DNA of 64,000 nt from Caulobacterales bacterium (GCA_017303355.1 JAFLCU010000002.1:243501-307500); one strand, 5' to 3'; counted from the stretch's first letter, positions 45,231-54,305 are shown. Numbers and translations are program-made. The notes: generated by a model not told the origin, from the sequence alone.

Positions 45231-45992
45231 CGCACACCCACGCACATTTCGCCGCTCCGTCGTCCGTCGTGTCCGCGCATGCGGGTGACCACTCTATCCA
45301 TGCTTTTCGGCCGCCAAACGCCTGAAAACAAACACATCAAAGAAAACCTATCCTACACCCGCGGAATTGAGTGATAATGGCGCCGCTTTCACACGGGAGG
45401 GTTTCGAAGAGCTCCGAAGCTTCTGAAATGTGAAAGCGGTGTTCGGTGCGGAATCTGTTTGCGGGGAGTGAAACCGCGAAGTCCAAGGTCTCGGAGGCCT
45501 TGCGCATGGAACCGGCGAATTGGGCATGGAGCCAAGCCCCAAGATGTCATCCTTCGGTGGAGGGTGGCTTCGAAAGCGCACCGCTCAGGAGGCGAGCTGA
45601 CCATCGTCAGCCTTTGTACAACTCCTCGCGCCCAGGCCGGGAAAAACGAATGCAAAACGGGGCGCGTCGATCGCGCAGGCGCTGCGCAAACAGCGCCACA
45701 CTACGGCACTACCCGGCGCGCTCCGCGCGCCCCGCCTCCCACTTGGGAGAAGCATTGAAGACCTGACCTTCGCGGTGTTCGCACGCGAAGCTAAAGGCGC
45801 ATGCGCGGCGGCTCGCACTCGCTTTCAGCTATCATCGGCGGCCAGGCGCTGCTTTGGCAAACCCGCGCGTGTCTTGCGGCGAGTTGTCCCGATCCGGCGC
45901 TTCGTCCTTCGCAGGGCAGCGCTCATCGCATCCGGGGTGGCCTTTCGCGCCGCCGCGCTGCTAGAAGCACCGGATATCTTCCGGGGATTTTC
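45231..45992. other. 762-base gene-free region rich in hairpins
   Basis: No plausible protein on either strand. Contains a promoter-like TGATAAT (about 45371-45377), a long hairpin (45383-45439), more stem-loops to 45590, and further perfect hairpins: 45678-45697 (GGCGCTG), 45715-45731 (GGCGCGC/GCGCGCC), 45736-45749 (CTCCC/GGGAG) and CTTCGCG/CGCGAAG near 45768-45790. The last 200 bases should hold the promoter of the peptidase gene. Probably a structured RNA locus. Confidence 0.5.
45383..45600 (+). ncRNA. Candidate structured non-coding RNA
   Basis: The 5' element is a perfect 11-bp stem CCGCTTTCACA (45383-45393) with its complement at 45429-45439, containing a nested stem TTTCGAAG/CTTCtGAAA. 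Three more stems follow: TTTGCGG/CCGCGAA at 45458-45480, CAAGG/CCTTG at 45484-45502 and GGGC/GCCC at 45522-45539. AGCGGTG at 45435-45441 could instead pair with CACCGCT at 45579-45585, an alternative that excludes the first stem. A GGTGTTCGGTG element loosely recalls 6S RNA, but identity is not established. Confidence 0.33.
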
Positions 45993-48818
45993 ATGAAACG
46001 TTTCGTCACCCTGATCGCCGCGGCGTTCGCGCTTGTGGCCTGCGCCACCTCGTCGGCGCCGCAGCCTGCCTCCAGCGCGCTCGAAGTCGCGCCGCTGCAA
46101 TACACGACGCGGACCTTGCCGAACGGCCTACGCGTCTATGCGATGCCGGACGCGAACACGGCCAACGTGTCGGTGCAGGTGTGGTATGATGTGGGCTCCG
46201 TGGACGATCCGGAAGGCCGTTCGGGCTTCGCGCACTTGTTTGAACACATCATGTTCAAATCGACGCGCAATATGCCGGAGCAATTCTTCGACCGGCTGAC
46301 GGAAGATGTCGGCGGCTTCAACAACGCGTCCACCTACGACGATTTCACCAATTACTTCGAAGTGGTGCCGGCCAATCATCTGGAGCGCGTGCTTTGGGCT
46401 GAAGCCGATCGCATGGGCTCGCTCGTCGTCAACGAGGAGAGTTTTTCCTCCGAGCGCGATGTGGTGAAGGAGGAGCTGCGCCAGCGCGTGCTCGCGTCGC
46501 CCTATGGCCGCTTGTTCTACCTCTATCTGAACCAGACCAATTACACCGTGCATCCGTACGGCCGCCCCGGCATCGGTTCGATCGAAGATCTTGACGCCGC
46601 GACGGTGGAAGACGTGCGCGCCTTCCACGCCACCTATTATCGCCCGGACAACGCCGTGCTCGTGGTCTCCGGCAATTTCGATCCGGCGCAGCTCGATCGC
46701 TGGATCGATCAATATTTCGGCGACATCGCGCGTCCGAACCGCCCGATCCCGCGTGACTATCCGGTGGAGCCGGTGCGCACGCAGCCGCGTGAATACACGG
46801 TCTATGCGCCGAACGTGCCGTTGCCGGCGGTGATGATCTCGTATCCGCAGCCGGCGGCGACCAGCCCCGATCTGCCGACGTTGCTGGTGCTGGATGCGAT
46901 CATGTCGAACGGGGAATCGTCGCGCCTCTACCAATCGCTTGTGTATGAGCAGCAAGTCGCCGCGCAGGTGTTCACGAACCTCGAGGCGACGCAAGACCCG
47001 GGCGCCTATGGCGTCTTCGCGATCCTCTCCGAAGGCCAAACCGCTGACGCCGGCTTGACCGCGCTCTCCGCGCAAATCGCGCGCATGCGCGACGAGCCGG
47101 TGACGCAAGCCGAACTGGATGAAGCCAAGAACGAAATCGTCACATCGACGATCCAGCAACGCGAAACGGCCTATGGCCGCGCGTTCGAGTTGGCCGATGC
47201 GGTGATCCGCTATGGCGACGCGGCTTATGCCGATCGCTTGCTGGCTGCGGTGCAGGCGACAACGGCGGCTGACGTACAGCGCGTCGCGCGCTCGATCCTC
47301 AACGATCAACGCCGCGTCGTCGTGCGTTATCTGCCAGAGCAAGAGGGCGCCACGGGCGACGCCATCGCCACGTCGCCGGCGATTCAGGCGCGTCGCCTGG
47401 ACATTCCGCAATCGGAAATCCCGACTTACACGCTTGCCGCCGAAGGCCAGCGCGAAGCGCCGCCAGCCGCGGGCGCGCCTGTAAACGCGCGCATCCCGGA
47501 AACGGCGGCGCGCACGCTCGCCAACGGCGTGCGCGTGATCGTCGCGCCGAACCGCGCACTGCCCTTGGTCAGCGCTGATTTGCGCATCGCCTCGGGCGGC
47601 AGCGCCGATCCGAGCGGCCGGGCGGGCTTGGCCTCGATGACGGGCGATCTGCTGACGCGCGGCACCACTACGCGCAGCGCCACCGAAATCGCCAGCCAGA
47701 TTGAATCCCTGGGCGCGGGCATCGAGTCCGGCGCGGGCGTCGATTCATCGGCGGTCTCGCTGCAGACGCGCAGCGATCGCGTGCAGGAGGCGTTCACCGT
47801 GTTCGCCGACGTCGCGCGCAATCCCGCGTTCGCGCAGGAAGAGATCGACCGCGCCAAGCAAGAGGCCTTGGATGGGTTGCAAGTCGCGCTAAGCCAGCCC
47901 GGCTCGATTGGCGGTTTCGCCATGACGCGCGCGATTTATGGCGACGCGCCCTATGGCGCGATTGCTTCGGCTACGAGCATCGGCGCCATCACGCGCGAGG
48001 ACATGGCGAACTATCACGCCACCTACTGGCGTCCGGACAATTCAGTGCTCGTCATCACTGGCGACGTTTCAGCCGACGAAGGCTTTGCATTGGCGGAGCG
48101 CTATTTCGGCGATTGGTCGCGCCCGACGACGGCATTGCCCACACGCCCGGATGCGAGCGCCCATGCGGCCGGCGCCCGCACCATCGTCGTCGATCTGCCG
48201 AACACGGGCCAAGCGGCGGTGTCGATGGGCCTGCGCGGCGTGGCGCGGACGGACGCGGATTATTTCCCACTGCTCGTCGCCAACAACGTGCTGGGCGGCG
48301 GCTATTCCGCGCGCCTCAACACGGAGATCCGCATCCGTCGCGGTTTGTCGTACGGCGCGGGTTCGAGCCTGCAGGCGCGCATGGCGCCAGGTCCGATCGT
48401 CGCCTCGGCGCAAACGCGTAATGATGCGGCTGTGCAAGTGTACGAATTGATGCGCACTGAAATCGAGCGCATCGGCGAAACGGTTGCGCCTGAAGCTGAA
48501 CTCACCGCGCGCAAGGCGGTGCTGATCGGCTCGTTCGGCCGCAGCGTCGAAACAACGTCGGGCCTTGCCGGCCAGATTTCGACGCTTGCGCTTTATGGTC
48601 TGCCGCCAGAGCGCTTGGGCACGTACGTCTCGGACATCACCAACGTGACGCCCGAGCAAGCGCGCGCCGCCGCTGCTCGCTATTTCGACGCCGATCGCGC
48701 CGATGTCGTGGTCGTCGGCGATGCGCAGCACTTCTATGACGGCTTGCGCCGCGTGCGCCGTAACGCCGAGCGCATTCCTGTCGACGACCTCAATCTCGAC
48801 AGCGAGTCGCTGCGCTAA
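45993..48818 (+). CDS. M16-family zinc peptidase, two-domain lipoprotein
   Basis: 941-residue pitrilysin/PqqL-like peptidase of the cell envelope. Signal peptide with lipobox VACA (Cys about 17). The first M16 half (about 30-480) carries the inverted zinc motif HLFEH near 87-91 and a downstream Glu in a EELRQR segment. The second half (about 490-930) has the same fold but no HxxEH, so it is structural, as in related two-domain enzymes. Typical late strands with GGGYSARLN and RIRRGLSYGAGS are present. The ATG at 45993 follows a GGGGA and gives the signal peptide; upstream in-frame sequence is not a signal. A terminator-like hairpin follows. Confidence 0.92.
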   Translation: MKRFVTLIAAAFALVACATSSAPQPASSALEVAPLQYTTRTLPNGLRVYAMPDANTANVSVQVWYDVGSVDDPEGRSGFAHLFEHIMFKSTRNMPEQFFDRLTEDVGGFNNASTYDDFTNYFEVVPANHLERVLWAEADRMGSLVVNEESFSSERDVVKEELRQRVLASPYGRLFYLYLNQTNYTVHPYGRPGIGSIEDLDAATVEDVRAFHATYYRPDNAVLVVSGNFDPAQLDRWIDQYFGDIARPNRPIPRDYPVEPVRTQPREYTVYAPNVPLPAVMISYPQPAATSPDLPTLLVLDAIMSNGESSRLYQSLVYEQQVAAQVFTNLEATQDPGAYGVFAILSEGQTADAGLTALSAQIARMRDEPVTQAELDEAKNEIVTSTIQQRETAYGRAFELADAVIRYGDAAYADRLLAAVQATTAADVQRVARSILNDQRRVVVRYLPEQEGATGDAIATSPAIQARRLDIPQSEIPTYTLAAEGQREAPPAAGAPVNARIPETAARTLANGVRVIVAPNRALPLVSADLRIASGGSADPSGRAGLASMTGDLLTRGTTTRSATEIASQIESLGAGIESGAGVDSSAVSLQTRSDRVQEAFTVFADVARNPAFAQEEIDRAKQEALDGLQVALSQPGSIGGFAMTRAIYGDAPYGAIASATSIGAITREDMANYHATYWRPDNSVLVITGDVSADEGFALAERYFGDWSRPTTALPTRPDASAHAAGARTIVVDLPNTGQAAVSMGLRGVARTDADYFPLLVANNVLGGGYSARLNTEIRIRRGLSYGAGSSLQARMAPGPIVASAQTRNDAAVQVYELMRTEIERIGETVAPEAELTARKAVLIGSFGRSVETTSGLAGQISTLALYGLPPERLGTYVSDITNVTPEQARAAAARYFDADRADVVVVGDAQHFYDGLRRVRRNAERIPVDDLNLDSESLR

Positions 48819-48824
48819 CGGAAC

Positions 48825-48847
48825 GGGCCGCCCGAAAAGGGCGGCCC
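48825..48847 (+). terminator. Hairpin terminator after M16 peptidase gene
   Basis: Perfect 9-bp arms GGGCCGCCC (48825-48833) and GGGCGGCCC (48839-48847) around a GAAAA loop, seven bases after the stop codon. No T tract follows. Confidence 0.65.
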
Positions 48848-48918
48848 AATCTGACGTGTTTGGCGTTTCGGGCGAGCGCGGCTGACGGGCGAGGCCGACT
48901 CAGTTAACGCTGATCGCC

Positions 48919-49302
48919 TTGAACTTCTCGACCTCCATCCGCGTGCTGGCCGTGGCGCTTGCGTTCACCACCTTGTCGTTCGCGGCAGGGATCGTGGGCG
49001 ATTTGGCGACGCCTGCGCCGGCGAACTCGGGAACCAGCGTCGTTTTGCGTCTTCCGCCGCCGGAAACGGCGCGCGCACTGACGCCGATGGTGCGCACGGA
49101 GGCCGCCGAGGCGCGGCGTTATCGCGTGACGCGGCTCTCGGCGCGTTACGAGCGACCGATTCTGGCGGCTGAGAAGCCCGCTCACGTTGCGGCAAGCGAG
49201 CCGAAGCCCGAGCCCAAGGTCGATCCTGATCGCGCGCCGAAAGAGGGCGACGCCGAGCCCGTTAAGGGCGAAACGCGCCAAGATGAGCCCAAGCGCGCCT
49301 AA
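48919..49302 (+). CDS. Hypothetical envelope protein with charged Pro/Lys-rich tail
   Basis: 127 residues, no family recognised. A hydrophobic helix (about 8-28, IRVLAVALAFTTLSFAAGIVG) could be a signal anchor, and the C-terminal 40 residues are rich in Pro, Lys, Glu and Asp, likely disordered. The start is a TTG without a good ribosome binding site; a GTG at 48943 is the alternative. It lies after a terminator and before a secreted DUF protein. Moderately likely to be a real gene. Confidence 0.5.
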   Translation: MNFSTSIRVLAVALAFTTLSFAAGIVGDLATPAPANSGTSVVLRLPPPETARALTPMVRTEAAEARRYRVTRLSARYERPILAAEKPAHVAASEPKPEPKVDPDRAPKEGDAEPVKGETRQDEPKRA

Positions 49303-49390
49303 TTCAGTGCGGCTTTGCCGCAACAGTGCCTCTCGGCGTCTGCAACACTGTCAAAAAAGCGCCCAGGTCGGAGCGCTCTCCTCTTCGCCC

Positions 49391-50161
49391 ATGAGCCAGT
49401 CCAAGAGGTTGAGTCTGTCCGGCGGGGCAGCGGCAGTCGCCGCTGCGCTTACGCTGGCCGCGCCGAGCCTGGCTCACGCGCAGCAGCCGCAGCGCCAAGG
49501 CGGCTCGCCGCCGCCCCCTCCGCCGCCGCTCTATCAAGTCTCATCCGGCGCGACGCGTTACTCGACGCCCGATGGCGGCGTCCGCTTCGTGCTCGACCGC
49601 TCAGGCGGGCGGGCGGCGCTGGTGCGCTTCGAAGGCGATCCGGAAGTTCATGTATTGCGCCCGGCCATGGCGGCCGGCGGCGGCGAAATCTATCGCACCG
49701 AGAATGGCGACGTGATGCTGCGCATCACGCCCCATGGCGGCATCATTGTTTACACGCGCACGATGCGCACCGGTTCGCCCGCATCGGAAGAAGCGGACGT
49801 CGCGCCGCTGACGCCGGAGGCGATTGCGTTCGCGGAGATGCAGGAGCGTTTCCGTCAGTTGCAATTGCGCGCGCGCCGCAATGTCGGCCAACAAGTGACG
49901 TTCGCGGTGCCTGCGCAGATGTCGGCGCCGGCGGCGGGTGTTGTGCTCGATGCGGCTGAGCGCGCGGCGCAGGGTTTGTCCGAAGCGCCGATGACGAACG
50001 TACGCCGCGTGATCATCACGTTTGGGCCGACGCCGGCGGTTGCACTTCGCGGCGACCAGCTTTTGATCCAAGTCGCGCCGCAACTGGGCTATGCGGGGCG
50101 CCCTTCTTCCAACACCATCCGCAATGTCGTGACGGGTAGTGTTCAGGGCCCCGAGCAATAA
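49391..50161 (+). CDS. Secreted protein of DUF4908-like type
   Basis: 256-residue predicted periplasmic protein. Signal peptide about 1-31 (ending AHAQQ), a Pro-run linker (SPPPPPPPLY), then a mixed domain with an opening beta sheet (RYSTPDGGVRFVLDRSGGRAALVRFEGDPEV) and a helical middle (EMQERFRQLQLRARRNVGQ). The resemblance to alphaproteobacterial DUF4908 proteins is from memory and should be checked. No catalytic motif is obvious. Confidence 0.7.
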   Translation: MSQSKRLSLSGGAAAVAAALTLAAPSLAHAQQPQRQGGSPPPPPPPLYQVSSGATRYSTPDGGVRFVLDRSGGRAALVRFEGDPEVHVLRPAMAAGGGEIYRTENGDVMLRITPHGGIIVYTRTMRTGSPASEEADVAPLTPEAIAFAEMQERFRQLQLRARRNVGQQVTFAVPAQMSAPAAGVVLDAAERAAQGLSEAPMTNVRRVIITFGPTPAVALRGDQLLIQVAPQLGYAGRPSSNTIRNVVTGSVQGPEQ

Positions 50162-50247
50162 GGCGTCGTATCTCGGCTGCCTTGAGATCGTCACTGATCG
50201 ATGTTCAAGTCGTGAAGACGAGCATGCCACGCCAGCAGGAGGTTCGA

Positions 50248-50424
50248 ATGTCTGACAAGAAGAGCGATAGCGACCACGTCATGGCCGCTGTTGGAACGGG
50301 CGTTACAGTGGCGGCGGTGCCGATGGCGATCGGGGCGGTGCTTGCGCTTCCGGTCGCGCTGCCTGCGGCTTTGGCGGCGGGAGCCACCGTCGGAATTTTG
50401 AAGTTGTTCAGCGCCAAGAAATAA
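50248..50424 (+). CDS. Small Ala/Gly/Val-rich membrane protein
   Basis: 58 residues: a charged head (MSDKKSDSDHV), then a continuous hydrophobic stretch of about 42 residues made of Ala, Gly, Val and Pro, then KLFSAKK. The ATG is preceded by a perfect AGGAGG (50237-50242), strong evidence that it is translated. No family recognised. It could be a glycine-zipper type membrane peptide. Confidence 0.7.
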   Translation: MSDKKSDSDHVMAAVGTGVTVAAVPMAIGAVLALPVALPAALAAGATVGILKLFSAKK

Positions 50425-50449
50425 GCGAACGCGCCACAGAACAGCACAA

Positions 50450-51214
50450 TTAGCCTTTGAAATTGTCCTTGCGTTTGCGGAGGTCCGCGAAGACTTCCCA
50501 ATCGCTTGCGTCCGGCAGCATGATCGCGCCTTTCAGTTGCGGCGCGCGCAGAAACGGGTTCGTGCTTTTCTCGGCGGCGAGCGTCATCGGCACCGTGGGC
50601 TTGCCGGCGGCGCGAAGCTTGTCGATCTCGGCGATGCGCGCCTGGAGGTCGCGGTTGCACGGGTCGATATGGATGGCGAAGCGCGCGTTTGATTGCGTGT
50701 ATTCGTGCGCGCAATAGAGCGTGGTGTCGTCCGGCAATCCGGCGAGTTTTTGCAGGCTCGCCCACATTTGCTGCGGCGTGCCTTCGAACAAGCGCCCGCA
50801 GCCAAGCGCAAAGAGCGCATCGCCCACGAACGCGACGCGCGCCTCATCGAACACAAACGCAATGTGGCCCAGCGTGTGCCCGCCGACATTGAGCACGCGC
50901 GCTTGTATGCCGCCCAGCTTCACAACGTCGCCGTCGTCAACGATGCGATCGGGCGCTCGGCCGATCCGCTCCACCTCGGCGGGGCCGGTGACGGTCGCGC
51001 CGGTCTCGGCCTTGATCGCCGCATTGCCGCCGGCATGATCGGGATGCCAATGCGTGTTCCACACGTCGGTGATGCGCCAGCCCTTGGCGTCCGCCTGACG
51101 CAGGATCTCTTCAGCGTCGGGCGTATCGATCGCGGCGGTCGCGCCCGTCTCAGGATCATGGATCAGGAACCCATAATTGTCGGACAGGCAGGGGAATTGA
51201 TGGATTTGAAGCAT
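50450..51214 (-). CDS. gloB: Hydroxyacylglutathione hydrolase (glyoxalase II)
   Basis: 254-residue metallo-beta-lactamase-fold hydrolase that converts S-lactoylglutathione to lactate and glutathione, ending methylglyoxal detoxification. The binuclear motif THWHPDHAGG, the HTLGH His, the bridging Asp in VGDALF and the His in CAHEYT are present, and the C-terminal helical domain fits the family. Divergent, with 24 bases between starts, from a methyltransferase gene; this pairing is common in alphaproteobacteria. Confidence 0.94.
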   Translation of the reverse strand: MLQIHQFPCLSDNYGFLIHDPETGATAAIDTPDAEEILRQADAKGWRITDVWNTHWHPDHAGGNAAIKAETGATVTGPAEVERIGRAPDRIVDDGDVVKLGGIQARVLNVGGHTLGHIAFVFDEARVAFVGDALFALGCGRLFEGTPQQMWASLQKLAGLPDDTTLYCAHEYTQSNARFAIHIDPCNRDLQARIAEIDKLRAAGKPTVPMTLAAEKSTNPFLRAPQLKGAIMLPDASDWEVFADLRKRKDNFKG

Positions 51215-51238
51215 ATCCTAGCTTAGCGCTTGGATCGC

Positions 51239-52000
51239 ATGCGCGTCGATGTTCTTGCCCTGCAGCGTTTCTACGCTTCGCCGCTTGGCGAGGCGGCCAG
51301 GCGCGCGACCACGCGCCGGCTCGCGGCGCTGTGGCCGAGCGTCGATGGGCTCGACATGCTGGGCGTTGGCTACACAACGCCGTACCTCGACCCCGTCCGC
51401 GCCAAGGCGCGGCGCGTCATAGCCATGATGCCCACGGCGCAAGGCGCGGAAGCGTGGCCGTCGGACGGCCGTGTTCTCTCGACGCTCGCGGATGAGGCGC
51501 GTTTGCCGTTCATGGACGCCGTGTTCGATCGCGTGCTGCTGGTTCACGCGATTGAAGAGGCGCCCACGCCCCACACGATGCTGCGCGAGATTTGGCGCGT
51601 GATGGCTCCGGAGGGCAGGCTTGTCGTCATCGCCGCCAATCGTTGGAGTCTGTGGGCGCAAGCCGACACGACGCCCTTCGGCCACGGTCGCCCGTATTCG
51701 CGAACGCAGCTCGCGGCGCTGCTGGGCGATTCGATGTTTGAACCCGTGGTTTCGGCGCGCGCGCTCTACGCGCCGCCTTCGACCTGGCCGCCCTTCGTCC
51801 GCGCCGCCGACGCCTTTGAACGCGTGGGCGAGATCATGTGGCCGGCGCAGGGCGGCGTTGTGCTGATGGAGGCCGTGAAACGGCTTTACGCCAGCACCGC
51901 ACGCTCCGAAGGGCGTGTCCTTTTGGCCAACGCCCCGGAGCGAAAGCGTCAAACTACGCCTCAAGGCGCCTCAGGCGGCTTGCCGAAGCGCGACGGCTGA
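51239..52000 (+). CDS. SAM-dependent methyltransferase (gloB-linked type)
   Basis: About 253 residues. A methyltransferase 11-type domain (about 40-150): motif I LDMLGVGYTTPYLD is unusual in lacking the standard DxGxGxG, while later motifs MDAVFDRVLLVHAIEE and LREIWRVMAPEGRLVVI are typical. The substrate is unknown. The ATG at 51239 is preferred over a TTG nine bases upstream. Confidence 0.83.
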   Translation: MRVDVLALQRFYASPLGEAARRATTRRLAALWPSVDGLDMLGVGYTTPYLDPVRAKARRVIAMMPTAQGAEAWPSDGRVLSTLADEARLPFMDAVFDRVLLVHAIEEAPTPHTMLREIWRVMAPEGRLVVIAANRWSLWAQADTTPFGHGRPYSRTQLAALLGDSMFEPVVSARALYAPPSTWPPFVRAADAFERVGEIMWPAQGGVVLMEAVKRLYASTARSEGRVLLANAPERKRQTTPQGASGGLPKRDG

Positions 52001-52017
52001 TTTCTATCTATTCCGAC

Positions 52018-52362
52018 ATGAAGCTGATCACCGCCATCATCAAACCGAGCCGATTGGACCCGGTGCTTGAAGCGCTCAAGGATGCCGGCGTGGCCGGTCT
52101 CACTGTGTCCGAGGTGCGGGGCTTCGGCCGCCAGAAGGGCAAGACCGAGGTCTATCGGGGCGCCGAATATGAGGTGAAGCTGCTGCCGAAGGTGAAGGTG
52201 GAGGTGGCCGCCTCCACCGAGATCGCCGAAAAGGCCATCGAGGCCATCGCCGCCGCCGCCAAGACCGGCAAGATCGGCGACGGCAAGATCTGGGTCACCG
52301 ACCTGGACACGGTCATCCGCATTCGCACCGGCGAAACCGACCAGGCCGCTATCGAGGGCTAA
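52018..52362 (+). CDS. P-II nitrogen regulatory protein (GlnB/GlnK type)
   Basis: 114-residue trimeric signal protein sensing 2-oxoglutarate, ATP/ADP and glutamine. Tyr51, the uridylylation site, lies in YRGAEYEVKLLPK; the B loop TGKIGDGKIW and C-terminal RIRTGETDQAAI are standard. Neither glnA nor amtB follows, which is unusual, so it is not possible to say whether it is GlnB or GlnK. It starts 18 bases after the methyltransferase gene. Confidence 0.93.
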   Translation: MKLITAIIKPSRLDPVLEALKDAGVAGLTVSEVRGFGRQKGKTEVYRGAEYEVKLLPKVKVEVAASTEIAEKAIEAIAAAAKTGKIGDGKIWVTDLDTVIRIRTGETDQAAIEG

Positions 52363-52478
52363 CGCCCGCTCAAGACGTCTGCGAATGGCGTTCGTCGCAA
52401 TTCCCCGGTGCAAGGGCCGGCGGCTGGGCTAAGGTGCCCGTCTGCAGACTACCCACTAAAAACTAGGGGAATTCGGAC

Positions 52479-54305
52479 ATGCAAATCTCACGGCGCGGCC
52501 TTCTGGGCGCAACGGCGGCTTCGGTTGTGCTTTCGGCTTGCGGACGCACCGCCCAGAACGGCGACCTCAACGCCATTCTCGATCGTCTGGCGACGAGCGT
52601 TTTGCGCGAGGCGCCCGAATACGCGACGAGCCTCGCTGTTTCCGATGAGCAGGCGGGGGGGCGCTACATCGATCGCCTGAGCGATGCGTCGAAGGAAGGT
52701 TTCCTGCGTATGCGCGGCATCGCCGAAGCGGCGCTGGGTGAATTGAACTCCGTCAACCGCGACGCGCTCGAGCAGAAGGACGCGGTTACGTACGACGTCG
52801 TGAAGACGGCGCTTGAGGATCAGGTGCGCGCCTCGCAATTCGAGCATGGCGGCGGCGCACAGTCGCCGTACGTCGTCACCCAGCTTACGGGCTCGTACAC
52901 CTACATTCCGGATTTCCTCGCCAGCCAGCACCCGGTCACCAACCGCGATCAGGCTGATGCGTATCTGGCGCGTCTCTCTGGTTACGCGCGCATGCTCGAT
53001 CAGGAATCGGCGCGCATCGCCGAGGATGCGGGCGCGGGCTACATTCCGCCGAACTTCGCCATCACTGGCGCTGTGAGCCAGTTGAGTGCGTTCGCTGGCA
53101 TGGCGCCGGCGCAGACGGTGCTTGTGTCTTCGCTGCAATCGCGCCTGGCTGGCGTGGCGGACATCGCCGACGCGGATAAGACCGCACTGACGCAGCGCGC
53201 CGAGGCGATCGTACGTGACGAAGTGCTGCCGGCTTACCAGCGCCAAGTTGAAGCGTTGAACGCCATCCTGCCGCGCGCCACCGCTGATGCGGGCGTCGCG
53301 CGCCTGCAAAACGGCGCCGAGCTCTATTCGGCGGCGCTGCGCGCCTACACGACCTCGACCATGCAGCCGGAAGAGATCCACCAGATGGGTCTCGATCTGA
53401 TCGCGCAATTCACCAGCGAGATGGATGCGATCTTCCGCGCGCAAGGCATGACGCGCGGCTCGGTGAACGAGCGTATCCAAGCGCTCGGCCGCCGCCCGGA
53501 TCAAATCTTCCCGTCGACTGACGCGGGCCGCGAGCAATTGCTGGCGTTGCTTAATGCGCAAATGGCGGCGATCACGGCGCGCATGCCGGAGGTCTGCGGC
53601 GTGCAGGCGCGCGCCGCACTCGAGATCAAGCGCGTGCCCGAATATACGCAAGCTGGCGCGCCGGGTGGCTATTACCAATCGCCCGCGCTCGATGGTTCGC
53701 GCCCTGGCGCCTATTACATCAACCTGCGCGACCCGGCGAGCGAGTGGCCGAAGTTCACGCTGCCGACGCTCACCTATCACGAAGGCACGCCGGGCCATCA
53801 CTGGCAGATTTCGATCCAGCAGGAAGCGGGCGAAATGCCGTTCATGCGCCGCGCACTCCTGGGCTTCAGCGGTTATGCCGAAGGCTGGGGCCTCTATGCC
53901 GAGCAGCTCGCCGATGAGATGGGCATGTATGCGAACGATCCGTTCGGCCGCATCGGCTATCTGCAATCGATGACGTTTCGCGCCTCGCGCCTCGTCGTCG
54001 ACACCGGCATCCACACCAAGGGCTGGACGCGCGAGCAAGCGATCGACTCGATGGTCGCCGCCACCGGCGATCAACGCTCGAACGTCACCACGGAAGTGGA
54101 GCGCTATTGCGTGTGGCCGGGCCAGGCGTGCAGCTACATGGTGGGCCGCCAAGCGCTCAACCGCATGCGCGACGCCGCACGCGCCACGTTGGGCGACCGC
54201 TTCGACATCAAGGGCTTCCACGACGTGGTGTTGGCCAACGGCTCGACGCCGCTCACCGTCACCGAAAGCCTGGTGACAGCCTGGGCGGCGGCGCAGAACA
54301 GCTAA
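52479..54305 (+). CDS. DUF885-family secreted putative metallopeptidase, Tat lipoprotein
   Basis: 608-residue protein of the DUF885 family, which resembles M2/M32-type zinc peptidases. The N-terminus has a twin-arginine motif SRRGLLGATAAS and a lipobox LSACG, so it would be Tat-exported and lipidated. The putative active-site motif YHEGTPGHHWQ is at about residues 430-440, followed by SGYAEGWGLYAE, which supplies the third ligand Glu. An AGGGGA ribosome binding site precedes the ATG. Substrate not known; peptides are likely. Confidence 0.9.
   Translation: MQISRRGLLGATAASVVLSACGRTAQNGDLNAILDRLATSVLREAPEYATSLAVSDEQAGGRYIDRLSDASKEGFLRMRGIAEAALGELNSVNRDALEQKDAVTYDVVKTALEDQVRASQFEHGGGAQSPYVVTQLTGSYTYIPDFLASQHPVTNRDQADAYLARLSGYARMLDQESARIAEDAGAGYIPPNFAITGAVSQLSAFAGMAPAQTVLVSSLQSRLAGVADIADADKTALTQRAEAIVRDEVLPAYQRQVEALNAILPRATADAGVARLQNGAELYSAALRAYTTSTMQPEEIHQMGLDLIAQFTSEMDAIFRAQGMTRGSVNERIQALGRRPDQIFPSTDAGREQLLALLNAQMAAITARMPEVCGVQARAALEIKRVPEYTQAGAPGGYYQSPALDGSRPGAYYINLRDPASEWPKFTLPTLTYHEGTPGHHWQISIQQEAGEMPFMRRALLGFSGYAEGWGLYAEQLADEMGMYANDPFGRIGYLQSMTFRASRLVVDTGIHTKGWTREQAIDSMVAATGDQRSNVTTEVERYCVWPGQACSYMVGRQALNRMRDAARATLGDRFDIKGFHDVVLANGSTPLTVTESLVTAWAAAQNS

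Noticed and set aside
45383..45750. tmRNA (two-piece) or RNase P RNA
   Set aside because: No tag-peptide frame, no T-arm/CCA acceptor piece and no RNase P signature sequences were found.
46128..47411. 427-residue minus-strand frame inside the M16 gene
   Set aside because: Shadow frame; the plus-strand product has HLFEH and a lipobox.
52488..54221. 577-residue minus-strand frame opposite the DUF885 gene
   Set aside because: Low-complexity Arg/His translation; the plus strand carries Tat signal, lipobox and the peptidase motif.
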